Source: Branchipolynoe longqiensis
Taxonomy: Eukaryota; Annelida; Polychaeta; Phyllodocida; Polynoidae
Length of the DNA stretch: 64,000 nt
Assembly (NCBI GenBank): GCA_030323885.1
Contig: CM059186.1
Coordinates: 167,025,417 to 167,089,416 of the forward strand
Direction: 5' to 3'
Shown here: positions 55,887 through 64,000 of the stretch, piece by piece
Position numbering within the stretch: position 1 is the stretch's first letter
How the letters are laid out: every line of letters starts with the position of its first letter
The notes under the pieces: model-generated
What the model was told of the DNA's origin: nothing
The model's database searches: none
What the model saw: only the letters and a program-made list of their open reading frames with translations
Program-made: the position numbers and the translations under genes

Positions 55887-57300
55887 GTGAGCCCTCCCTG
55901 CCCCACCTGGTGGCAGTTTGCTGAACTAAAAGATTATAAAATATCTAATTCTCAAAGTAAGGCATGTAGAAACTCCTACTATTTTGGAGTTGTCCCAATC
56001 TAAGGGACTGGTGACCACGGGTGTTATGTAAATATAAACAGAGTTGATATTCCCATATAAGTGTAATTGGTGAACTTGATGGGAAAATATGTATCTGACT
56101 TGGGGTGGGTGGGTTGGCCCCCCACCCCACCCCCCACCACTGACTGGAGGGGTTCAGCCAATGAAATGCCATGTGACACTCTCTGACTGAGGAGACTCCC
56201 AGCAACTGTACCTGTATTTTGAATGTTGAATCTGAATAAAAGAGCTGGGCAGGGGGTGTGGCAGGCAGATGACCTGGAGACAGCACAGCAGGAGGAGCCA
56301 GCCACCCCTCCCTACTAGACTTTACCACACTTAAATTCTGTTGGTTTGATATTTCTTGGAACAGATATAGTAAGCAGATATAGTAAGCAGATATAGTAAG
56401 CAGATACAGTAAGCGGATCATCGCTTGAGTAATATAATACATTAGTGCTTTCCGGCCTCCACACACAGAAGTTAGGGTTATATTTCCTATAAAGATTCTA
56501 GTGTGAAAAATACCGCTAGTTAACAATATGATTCAGGGCTGCTACCCACTCACCCACCCTACCCAGCGGTGTGTCTGAGTGGAGTCCATCGTGATTTGAA
56601 TATTGATAAGCACTTCGTTCAGCTCACCAGGGCCGAGACGACCTCGGCCCGGTTTAATTACTGATGATTAGAGCCGCGTTAAGGCAGCGCCTTTTGAGAC
56701 TATACTTTAGGAGCTCTCTGGTGGCAGCTGACTGCTCAAGGAGCTCTCACGTGACAGTAACGGCTCTCAGGTGACAGTAGCGGCCATACTTTATAACGGT
56801 AGACCTTCTTCTGAAGCGGACCGGGTCGTCCGCTATGAAGGCTCGGCCTTTATGGGATTAGGTATGCCCAGTGGCAGCCACCACCCACATACACAGCACC
56901 CCAGTTGTCAACCGTCCCCCCCCCCCCAACCCGCCCACACACCGACACTCCAGGCGTGTCTTCTGTGTCTCTGCCCTTAAACTCATCACCGGAACTGTGG
57001 ACGGAGAGTGAACCCAGAAGGAGCCCCGAGAGTCTGCCTGCCTTGTCTCCGTTTAAAGGTCAACTAACACGGCAAAGTGAAATCTGTTTATTCAGTTATG
57101 AATGCCTCTCTCTGCCGGTATCCAATACAATGCCCAGTGTGCAGCCCTGTCTGATATCAGACACACATTTGCTTTATCACATTCGTAATTAAGCCGGACA
57201 AATGTCAATCATGGTCTTCCCTGTTCCGATACTCCTCACACTATTGTAGCCATGCAAAGCGCCAGGCTAGGAAGCCACAAGTCTCACTTGTTACGTCATT
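55886..57300. other. Non-genic stretch, 1.4 kb
   Basis: Contains AGATATAGTAAGC repeated four times (56361-56413), C-rich patches at 56118-56140 and 56919-56929, and promoter-like words (CAGCCAATG, GAATAAAAG). An old LTR is conceivable, but I found no paired copy and no TG..CA ends with a duplication. Confidence 0.45.
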
Positions 57301-57304
57301 GGTT

Positions 57305-57415
57305 TGATTTGGCCAGATTCGAACCCGATGGGTTCTAGTCCCATGACGTCGCGCATGAGAAGCGGGGACTCAGTTCACTGGACTAACCGGTCTGACAGTC
57401 CCATCTCATACTGTT
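57305..57415 (-). mobile_element. tRNA-like SINE head, antisense, weak
   Basis: On the minus strand GGTTAGTCCAGTGAACTGAG precedes CATCGGGTTCGAATCTGGCC (A-box and B-box-like words about 60 bp apart). It directly precedes the family-B SINE. No tRNA cloverleaf closes well. Confidence 0.35.
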
Positions 57416-57420
57416 GGTAA

Positions 57421-57540
57421 TCTCTGTGGTGGAGTGGTTAGAATGTCAGACTTTTTGCTAGGTCGGACTCCTAATCTGAAGGTCAGTGGTTCGATTCCCT
57501 GTGCCTCGACCTCTGCCAATTTGGATTTCCACCACTGTGT
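57421..57540 (+). mobile_element. SINE family B, head part, interrupted
   Basis: TGGTGGAGTGGTTAGAATGT (A box) through GGACTCCTAATCTGAAGG and GGTTCGATTCCC (B box) to CCAATTTGGATTTCCACCA. After ACTGTGTAC the family sequence stops and a T-rich run begins; it resumes at 58917. Confidence 0.8.
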
Positions 57541-57541
57541 A

Positions 57542-58912
57542 CTTTTTTTTATTTTTCATTTTTTATTGACAAGGTATTTACTCTGACCATAACATATAAG
57601 CTCCCGTGAGGGTGCTTGTTTTCAATGCTGGACAGCTGTGGTGCTGTCTTGATCTGTTGCTTTGCCCAGGAGTGTTTAGCTGTGTCTGTTCAGGTGAGCC
57701 TTCTGCAATGTTGGTTGTTAGTAATAGCATATGTTAGTTTTTTTGTACTTTTCCAATTTTTTGTCTAGTCTGAGTATGATACCCTAGCCTACTATGTACA
57801 TTTACTTGGGTGACATGCAGGCTTGTGGGAGAGGATCCCATCCTATTTAGATTTGTTGATTTGTTTTATTTGTTACAGCATCCTTTCACCTAGACCCTGT
57901 CCTTAGATAGTGCACCCGTGTGCTAGAACACATTCTGACCCTTTAGGACTGTGGCCAGGTGGGATGGCTGTGTTGTTTGCCTAGCCATTTTGTATATCAG
58001 GGTCGATCGGTTGCATGACCATGGCCTGTCCATTTCTGTGTTGGTTTGTGCCATTGCAATACCCAGGTGGACTGCGCCATGTGGTGATAGCTTCCCTGAT
58101 ATCCTTTATACTTAGGAGGGCTAATTTTCCTTCTTTTATTTGTTTTTGTTTATTGCCTACCACTTTCTCTGGCCTGTCTTTTCCTTTTTGTGCCAGTGCA
58201 CAGCAAGCAGTGACTGTGTTCAAGGGCAGGTGTGGTTTTGTTGTGTCAGTAAGTAATTGTTTTCTTTAGGACTTTTTTGTAGTGGTCAGTGTGACAGATT
58301 GCCAGTAGTTTTTCATTTTGTTTATTCCAGGCATGTGCTTCCATGGTTAGTATACTTCTCTCATATATGTTAGTGTTGCTTATTTCCGGTAGGAGTATTG
58401 GGGCCGCCATGTGTCTAGTGTCCCTCCTGGGGGGCTAATGTGTAATCTGATTTCACGGTGTACTGGGATGCTAGAATTTTCAAGTGCATTTCTCTTCTGC
58501 TTGTTAATAGTGTTGTTTTGCATGTTTTGGGTAGTTCTATCATAGGATACCTTTTGTGTACTTGGAGGCATATTTTAAGGGCTTTATTTTGCATTACCTG
58601 TAGTTTCACAGATCTCTGTCATTAGGTATACTTGGTCTAGCTTTTCCGTATTGAATTTCTGGAAAATTTGGTCTACTATCCTGCTGGTTCCAGCGCCAGG
58701 ATAGGTTTCTGTGTAAACTCTGAAGTTCTGGTGCGTTTTCCACTTCAGTTCCTCCACTATTTTGGGTGCGATGGTTCTTATCCTGGAATCTCCACCTGGC
58801 GGGATCTTTGACTCCATGTTTCTCGGTTTGGACGTTTTGCGTTTGGGATGTGTGTTGTTTATGCGTTCGCTTGGGCAGAAGTGTGGTCAAAAGTGTGTCG
58901 TCGGTGCCATGT
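57542..58912 (-). pseudogene. Internally deleted LINE inside SINE B
   Basis: Minus strand, with an A-rich 3' end at 57542-57570. The 5' part (58817-58584) reads GDSRIRTIAPKIVEELKWK and YPGAGTSRIVDQIFQKF, then DQVYLMTEIC. This resembles the SGNH-esterase ORF1 of CR1/L2-like elements (GDS motif, then a GxND-like block). After only a few codons comes VMQNKALKICLQVHKRYP and SRREMHLKIL (58609-58415), typical of the RT C-terminal end of such LINEs. About 3 kb of endonuclease and RT between them is missing. The remaining 800 bp (57542-58380) is probably 3' UTR. Confidence 0.65.
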
Positions 58913-58916
58913 CCTC

Positions 58917-59092
58917 AGCGTCATCAAAGGGCAATTGCTCTCATACGATGTCTATGTGGTGTGGGAGGTTAAAAATTCCTTGGGCCGGTAAAAGTGTAGG
59001 CTGGTGCTTTCTATTCACAAACTGTCTCATAGTGAAAACAAAACTATTCAAACTTATCCATGATAGGCAGTATACATCTTCAAGAAAAAAAC
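58917..59092 (+). mobile_element. SINE family B, tail part
   Basis: CGTCATCAAAGGGCAATTGC, then GTCTATGTGGTGTGGGAGG and GGCAGTATACATCTTCAAG to an A run. Contiguous with 57540 in the family; compare 21541-21564 and 22521-22680. Confidence 0.8.
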
Positions 59093-59474
59093 CCCAAACA
59101 ACTATGGTTTTCGAGTTATGGGTATCAATTTATTTAAATCTCAGTTTCTACTATATCATATTTGTAGATAGTGAAATCTAAATCAATTTACTAAAGCTTT
59201 ACAGACCTAATATGGGATTTAGTTCGTCGGGTCTCTGGACTACACATGGACCTCAGTTATGCCTCAGCCAATGCTCGCCCTCGGTCCTCAAACCCTATAT
59301 CAGTTAATAACTGCTTACTACCATAAGGATATGATTATTTCTAGGTCGAATATTTAAAATGAACTATTCTCTACATGTTCGAGCTAATCTAGACTGAAGG
59401 GTTCTAGAGTCAAACCGCTGCTATTAGGGTCAGTTAGCAATAACAAGCATTGTGTGGAATGAGCTGGGGTTCAT
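59093..59474. other. Non-genic single-copy stretch
   Basis: AT-rich sequence, nothing recognised. Confidence 0.4.
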
Positions 59475-60440
59475 TTGGGGTCATTACAGGGCACACGAGG
59501 CAGCGAAGCCGTTGGGGTCTGTGGGGCCCTGGGACCATGGGGGGCGCACTGGGGAGGGGCCAATAACCTTCACCCAGGCTGCTCCGGCCGCCCCTCCAAC
59601 TTCCAGTCCTCTCATTGGTCATCACCCCTCACACACCCTCTCACAGCAGCCAATCACACACCACTCAAGCTGGGACCCACCAGCTCATCACACCTACTGG
59701 TCACTCTGCCTTCTGACATCGGACTGACCACTAATCTCACCTTTTTGTCCACCTATGTAGGCACAACAAACCAGCTATACCTAGACAAGGATCATCAGGA
59801 AACAAACGGACAACCGGGACATCGGCCAAGGACAGGACTGGCGCGCCAGGATCCATGGCGTTGCCGATACCCCGGGGAGAAAGCATGGGAATCGAGATCA
59901 GCATGCCCAAGGATGGAGCCGGCACCCCTGTTGATAGTGACGACTCCTACATCCCGACATGGCAGCCCCCCCCACTCCACCCCCCAGCCGTGGCCGCTGG
60001 GCGCGGACCGCCGGTCCCGGTGGTCGATGAGGACAGGAAGCTCGCTGACATGGATGCGTGCATGGACGGGGCGGCCGTCGCCCGGATGCAGGGCCCGGCC
60101 GCGACCAGAACATTAGGCGGGGGCACCACCACCGGCTCCACACGGCATCTCCACAATACGATCCCCTCAACCCCAATGCCAGGCAGGGGCTGGGGGGGGG
60201 GCGGGGGGCGACCACTCCCCCGCGGCAGCCCTGGAGCCTGCCGAGTGGGACTTCCATGTCAACCAGCGTGCGCGCGCCTACAACGCATGGACGTGCTCGA
60301 CGATCAGATGGACAGGAGTCGCGCGAGATACCACAGGCTGGAAGGTCGGCATACCATTATACATGATATATTAATTGTCAACACACCCCGAACCAATAAA
60401 CATTTCCGGCAGAAACACCACGGGCGGCCTGTGGGGGTGG
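59475..60440 (+). other. GC-rich patch with two overlapping unassigned frames
   Basis: Frames at 59475-60116 (213 codons) and 59855-60466 (203 codons) overlap in different phases. The second has DSDDSYIPTWQPPP and VVDEDRKLADMDACMDG, which look less repetitive than other frames in this window, then a G run (60190-60207). I recognise no domain. It could be a decayed transposon gene or chance in GC-rich DNA. Confidence 0.3.
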
Positions 60441-60695
60441 CGTTACAGGCCGCCGATGGCCCATAGGCCGCCGATGGCCCCCACCCCCACAGGCCGCCGA
60501 TGGCCCCCACCCCCACAGGCCGCCGATGGCCCCCACCCCCACAGGCCGCCGATGGCCCCCACCCCCACAGGCCGCCGATGGCCCCCACCCCCACAGGCCG
60601 CCGATGGCCCCCACCCCCACAGGCCGCCGATGGCCCCACCCCCACAGGCCGCCGATGGCCCCCACCCCCACAGGCCGCCGATGGCCATGCCGGTG
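60440..60695. repeat. 26-bp minisatellite (GGCCGCCGATGGCCCCCACC)n
   Basis: Ten near-identical copies of GGCCGCCGATGGCCCCCACC plus CCCACA. Confidence 0.95.
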
Positions 60696-61486
60696 GAGAT
60701 GGATCAAGGGTCTACAGGGAAGCATCACAACCCGCCACAATAAACGGCCCCGGTCGCCACCGGGCCGGGGGGGGGGGCAAACTCCCTGATAGCGGCGCCA
60801 CAGGCTCCACGACAACATAGTGATATCCTGAAGCAAATGAGCAAAGAAGCACAAATCTCATTTGAATAATTGTGGATTTGAACCTCTTTTACCAAGACCT
60901 TGTAATGTATATGATCCTACCTGACACTGGAAAATCAGAATATTATAGCTGAAAAGCAGAATCATTAAAAAGAGGTAATCACTTATTAATACCAGAAGTT
61001 CGTCACGCATCATCAACCCTGTTCACTTCTGAATTCTTCATCGACTTTCCTAGCCTGTGGACACCTCACTAAATTTGCATAATCCGATGCTATGGAGGTT
61101 CTGGCAAATTACCAAAATAAATATGTCAAGTTGATCAGTACCATGTACTTTACTTTAGTTTGAACTAATGTTTAGCTTTTGAGATATTTGCTGTAAAACA
61201 CTAAATAAATTTGATGTGCACACCGAAATGTTGGACATCATTGCAGCAACCACTAGTTCAATTAATTTGAATAACATTAATATTTCCGCTACGGAAGAAT
61301 GACTGTCTACCAAGGACACCTTGGATCTGTAGGAGAGAATCAGATACTGTTTTGGAAAGGTTATGCTTTCATCGGAGTATGCACCTTTAAGCAGCGTCCA
61401 CTGGTCGCTCGCCGAAGCCATGCATGGGTCAAGTGACGTCACGGCGCCTGCGCAGTCACGTGACGTCACGTCACCTGCGAACTCAC
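60696..61486. other. Intron sequence next to the EGF exon
   Basis: Single-copy and AT-rich, with a C/G patch at 60760-60775 and TGACGTCACG twice just after the donor (61433-61470). No other exon is seen. Confidence 0.5.
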
Positions 61487-61606
61487 CTTCCTCACACGTG
61501 GGTCCCGTGAACGAGGTCATGTCGCAGTCGCACGTGTACGAGTTCCACTCCTGCACGCAGATCCCTCCGCTCCGGCACGACGTCGGGGTGCACCTACTTG
61601 TGGGAC
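61487..61606 (-). CDS. NRXN1: Neurexin exon: third EGF-like domain (EGF-C)
   Basis: An internal exon of a neurexin, the presynaptic single-pass membrane adhesion protein that binds neuroligins and other partners through its extracellular LNS and EGF-like domains. The minus strand has a cag acceptor just before 61606 and a GTGAGT donor just after 61487. The 120-bp exon is phase 1 at both ends. It encodes 39 whole codons with six cysteines (residues 5, 10, 16, 25, 27, 37) in EGF spacing, including the stretches CRSGGICVQEW and CDCDMTSFTGPTCEE. From memory, vertebrate neurexin EGF-C reads CANQGVCLQQW and CDCSMTSFSGPLC at the same places. The trailing G joins AT of the exon at 15739 to give Asp, matching the EGF-C to LNS6 junction. 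Notch-type EGF proteins are an alternative for this exon alone, but the downstream LNS6 exons on the same strand settle it. Confidence 0.92.
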
Positions 61607-61619
61607 CTGGAAACAGACG

Positions 61620-62070
61620 GGCACCCGATCAGCTGTCATAGCTACACCGACCGGCAGGGGCGACCGGCGCAGGCCATAGGGGCAGCGCATCCGGAAGACA
61701 ACCGGCAGAGCACCACACCGGCCGGCAGGGGCCGCCGGCCACCGCTGGAGGCACACTGGCAGCGCACCACACCGGCAGGGCGCACCGGCCGGAAGGACCA
61801 CAACCGGCCTGGAAGTAACCGCACAGCCAGGCCCCGGCAGGGGGGACGGCCAGCAGTACCGGCCGGCAGGGGACGCCGGGAAGGACCACACCCTGAGACC
61901 ACACCGCGCAGGGGCGCACGCCGGAGGACCACACGGCCGGAGTCAGTCCGGCCGGTAGGGCCACGCACACCGGCCGGAAAACACCGCACCGACCGTCAGG
62001 TGGCTCACGGAGCGGGGGGAGGCGGGTGGGTGGCGGGAGGGGCGGGAGGCGAGCAGGAGGCGAGCAGTTG
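61620..62070. repeat. Degenerate ACCGGCCGGCAGGGG repeat
   Basis: GCACCACACCGGCCGGCAGG and GGCCGCCGGCC words spaced 25-45 bp. Frames on both strands are open but repetitive. Confidence 0.75.
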
Positions 62071-62589
62071 AGCTTCTTACAGGGTGTTGCCATTACGCAT
62101 GTACATGTCTGTGTGACTACAAAGCTCGCCGTACAACTTTACACTTCTCTTTGTTTAAAGCAGCTTTTAGATCTCAAGTTAAGGTGAAGAATTTTAAAGT
62201 TTGCACATTACGTTTAGGATCCCTAGAATATTAGTTTTGGTTAATGGGAAATTAAGATCCCTACAAGTCTGCTATGAAAAACGAGTTCTGTGATAATGAA
62301 TACATGGATATTAAATGTGCTGTGATTGAGTTTTACCGTTCAGCCGACCCTAGAAATCAAACATGAACTGAACATATTCTAGAACAACGGAGGCTCTGTA
62401 AGGAGGGTGAAAAGCGTAAGAGTGTAAATGATAAAAGCCAAAAACGTCATTATTTATTTTCTCTGCGAGCGGATAAGGGCCATTCAGACTGCCATCAAAG
62501 CCCCCGTGCCGGGCGTGCACCGCGGCGTACGCCGGCACGCCGACGTCTCGGTGCGTTAGAACAATGGGATGCGGCCTCAGGCCGACTCG
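62071..62589. other. Non-genic single-copy stretch
   Basis: Nothing recognised. Confidence 0.45.
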
Positions 62590-62960
62590 AGTCCAGCTAG
62601 ATTAGGGCGCGGGGCAAGGAGGGGCGAGGCGGCGGGAGGAGGGGTGTACGGGGTAGGGCGGGGCGGGGCGGCGAGAGGGGGGTGGAGCGGGGCGGGACGG
62701 GGCGGGGCGGGGCGGGGCGGGGCGGGGCGGAGCGGGGCGGGGCGGGATGGGTCGGCGGCAGGGCGGGGCAGGGCGGGGCAGGGCGGGCGGGGCAGCGGGC
62801 GGAGGGGTGGGGCAGCGGGCGGAGGGGTGGGGCGGGGCGGGGCGGCGGGAGGAGGGGTGGAGCGGAGTACGGCGGGGTAGGGCGGGGCGGGGCGGCGGGA
62901 GGAGGGGTGGAGCGGGGCGGGGCGGCGGGAGGAGGGGTGGAACAGGGCGGGGGGGCGGGG
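62590..62960. repeat. GGCGGGGC minisatellite with ~60-bp blocks
   Basis: GGGGCGGGGCGGGGCGG runs; the block GGCGGCGGGAGGAGGGGTGG recurs at 62840, 62890 and 62920. G-rich plus strand. Confidence 0.92.
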
Positions 62961-63076
62961 CTCCACTTTGAAGTGACAGCGGGGTTTGCGGGACTTCTCC
63001 GGGAAGACTTGGTCTAGTGGCACCTGCCGTGGGTAGTCACTGACCCCCCCCACCACCCCGGACACGCGCGCCTCTT

Positions 63077-63544
63077 AGGGCGTAATCAATTAATCGACTC
63101 TGGTCACCCGAGACACTTTTTGGTGCATGCGCACATCCTGCAGACTCAGGTGGAATAATTGAATACGCTTATCCACGCTCGGGATGAAAAAAATGGTGGC
63201 CCTTTTTTATGTTTTTTAATAGCCGATATAATTACAGCAAAATATGATTTAAATATTTTTATGATGGTATAGTTTAGTGATATTTCCATTTCATTAATCT
63301 ATGTTATTACCAAAAGAAATATGCATGACTGGTACCGGTGGCTGTTATCCTGCAGGACGGTACCAGCGCAAATTATGTGATGTCATCGCTCCTTCTAAAC
63401 CCCAGCCAAGAGGTGGGTTACTGGGGTCGGGTTGTTTTGCACATGGCATGTGTATTTGTCGACTCCACTCACGGTGTTCTATTTCAAATTCGGACGACTC
63501 GGGTGACCCGAGTCGCCCGGGTCGTGTTAATCGATTACGGCCCT
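63077..63544. mobile_element. MITE-like element with inverted ends
   Basis: The left end AGGGCGTAATCAATTAATCG and GGTCACCCGAG pairs with the right end CGGGTGACCC and GTTAATCGATTACGGCCCT. The match continues about 45 bp inwards with gaps. The interior is AT-rich with no transposase. The target-site duplication is unclear. Confidence 0.6.
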
Positions 63545-63777
63545 GGTGGGCGGGAAAAACACTACATGCGGCTGATTCTCGGACATGCTATGAGACTGCC
63601 TGTTATATAACTGCCTTGTACCCTCATACAAACCATGCAGTGAGTAGCTGAGATAATGAGACTCTCTCCATTATAAGTGCCTTATACCCTTCATACAGAC
63701 CCTATATTGACCAGCTCAGAGAATAGTTCTGCCTCCTGTCTAAGTATTTCGTACCATTCACACATAACCTATCGTCA

Positions 63778-64000
63778 GCAGTTCATATTATGAGACTGCC
63801 TGCTTTCTAAGTGCCTTGCACTATGAGACTGCATGCTTTCTAAGTGCCTTGCACTATGAGACTGCATGCTTTCTAAGTGCCTTGCACTATGAGACTGCCT
63901 GCTTTCTAAGTGCCTTGCACTATGAGACTGCATGCTTTCTAAGTGCCTTGCACTATGAGACTGCATGCTTTCTAAGTGCCTTGTCCTTCTACACAGACCA
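63778..64000. repeat. 33-bp minisatellite (ACTATGAGACTGCATGCTTT)n
   Basis: Six to seven near-identical copies of ACTATGAGACTGCATGCTTT plus CTAAGTGCCTTGC, continuing past the window end. More diverged related sequence starts near 63640. Confidence 0.94.

Larger units (their letters stand above)
15740..61486 (-). other. Giant neurexin intron (EGF-C to LNS6), 45,747 bp
   Basis: The interval between the donor at 61486 and the acceptor at 15740 on the minus strand. Both ends have consensus GT and AG, and the phase-1 join restores a sensible Asp codon between Glu-Glu and Gly. It is filled with tandem arrays, SINEs, LINE remnants and MITEs listed separately. In vertebrates the beta-neurexin promoter lies in the equivalent intron; nothing here proves one, but this is where it would be. 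Confidence 0.88.

Noticed and set aside
55990..56525. Solo LTR starting TGTTATG and ending TTAACA
   Set aside because: No matching target duplication, no second copy in the window and no adjacent primer site or gag/pol.
61363..61641. Plus-strand 92-codon gene over the EGF exon
   Set aside because: It is the antisense shadow of the neurexin EGF exon, which has splice sites and conserved cysteines on the minus strand.

Overview
This is eukaryotic animal DNA, most likely lophotrochozoan and probably molluscan. Only three short pieces are recognisable host coding sequence. All lie on the minus strand, and together they form the 3' half of a neurexin gene: a six-cysteine EGF-like exon (61606-61487), the first exon of the last laminin-G/LNS domain (15739-15558) and the second exon of that domain (11711-11540). 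Splice sites and phases agree across the three: phase 1 into and out of the EGF exon, phase 0 between the two LNS exons, and phase 1 out of the last. The introns are 45,747 bp (EGF to LNS6), 3,846 bp (inside LNS6) and more than 11.5 kb (after exon 11540, running off the window). The last donor falls where neurexin alternative splice site 4 lies in vertebrates.

The rest is intron, about 0.7% coding overall. By my tally from reading, roughly half the window is tandem repeat. There are more than 40 arrays with units from 5 bp to 86 bp, including a 33-bp array of about 4 kb (2570-6640), a 23-bp array with a 1,184-bp higher-order repeat (37314-40130), a very uniform 49-bp array (44171-45147), an 84-bp satellite (22800-23790), an 86-bp satellite (45920-47520) and a 46-bp array with a 4-mer higher-order repeat (49200-51290). 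Most long reading frames in the window arise from these arrays and are not genes.

Between the arrays lie mobile elements. These include several tRNA-headed SINE families, some nested or split by later insertions, and a SINE 3' half at 22681-22800 that resembles a common molluscan SINE. There are remnants of non-LTR retrotransposons: an RTE-like RT with a YADN active site and an internal stop (16797-17893), a LINE 3' end with RNase H and CHHC-type motif inserted into a 21-bp satellite (53358-54056), and an internally deleted LINE with an esterase-like ORF1 fragment (57542-58912). Four MITE-like elements have terminal inverted repeats (7600-7878, 16080-16272, 28485-29025, 63077-63544).

Layout along the minus-strand transcript: 64000-61607 intron with a MITE and GC-rich repeats; EGF exon; the 45.7-kb intron packed with satellites and transposons; LNS6 exon 1; a 3.8-kb intron of minisatellites; LNS6 exon 2; then more than 11.5 kb of repeat-rich intron to position 1. 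I see no rRNA, no convincing functional tRNA gene, no CRISPR array and no bacterial-type feature. No second host gene is visible on either strand.
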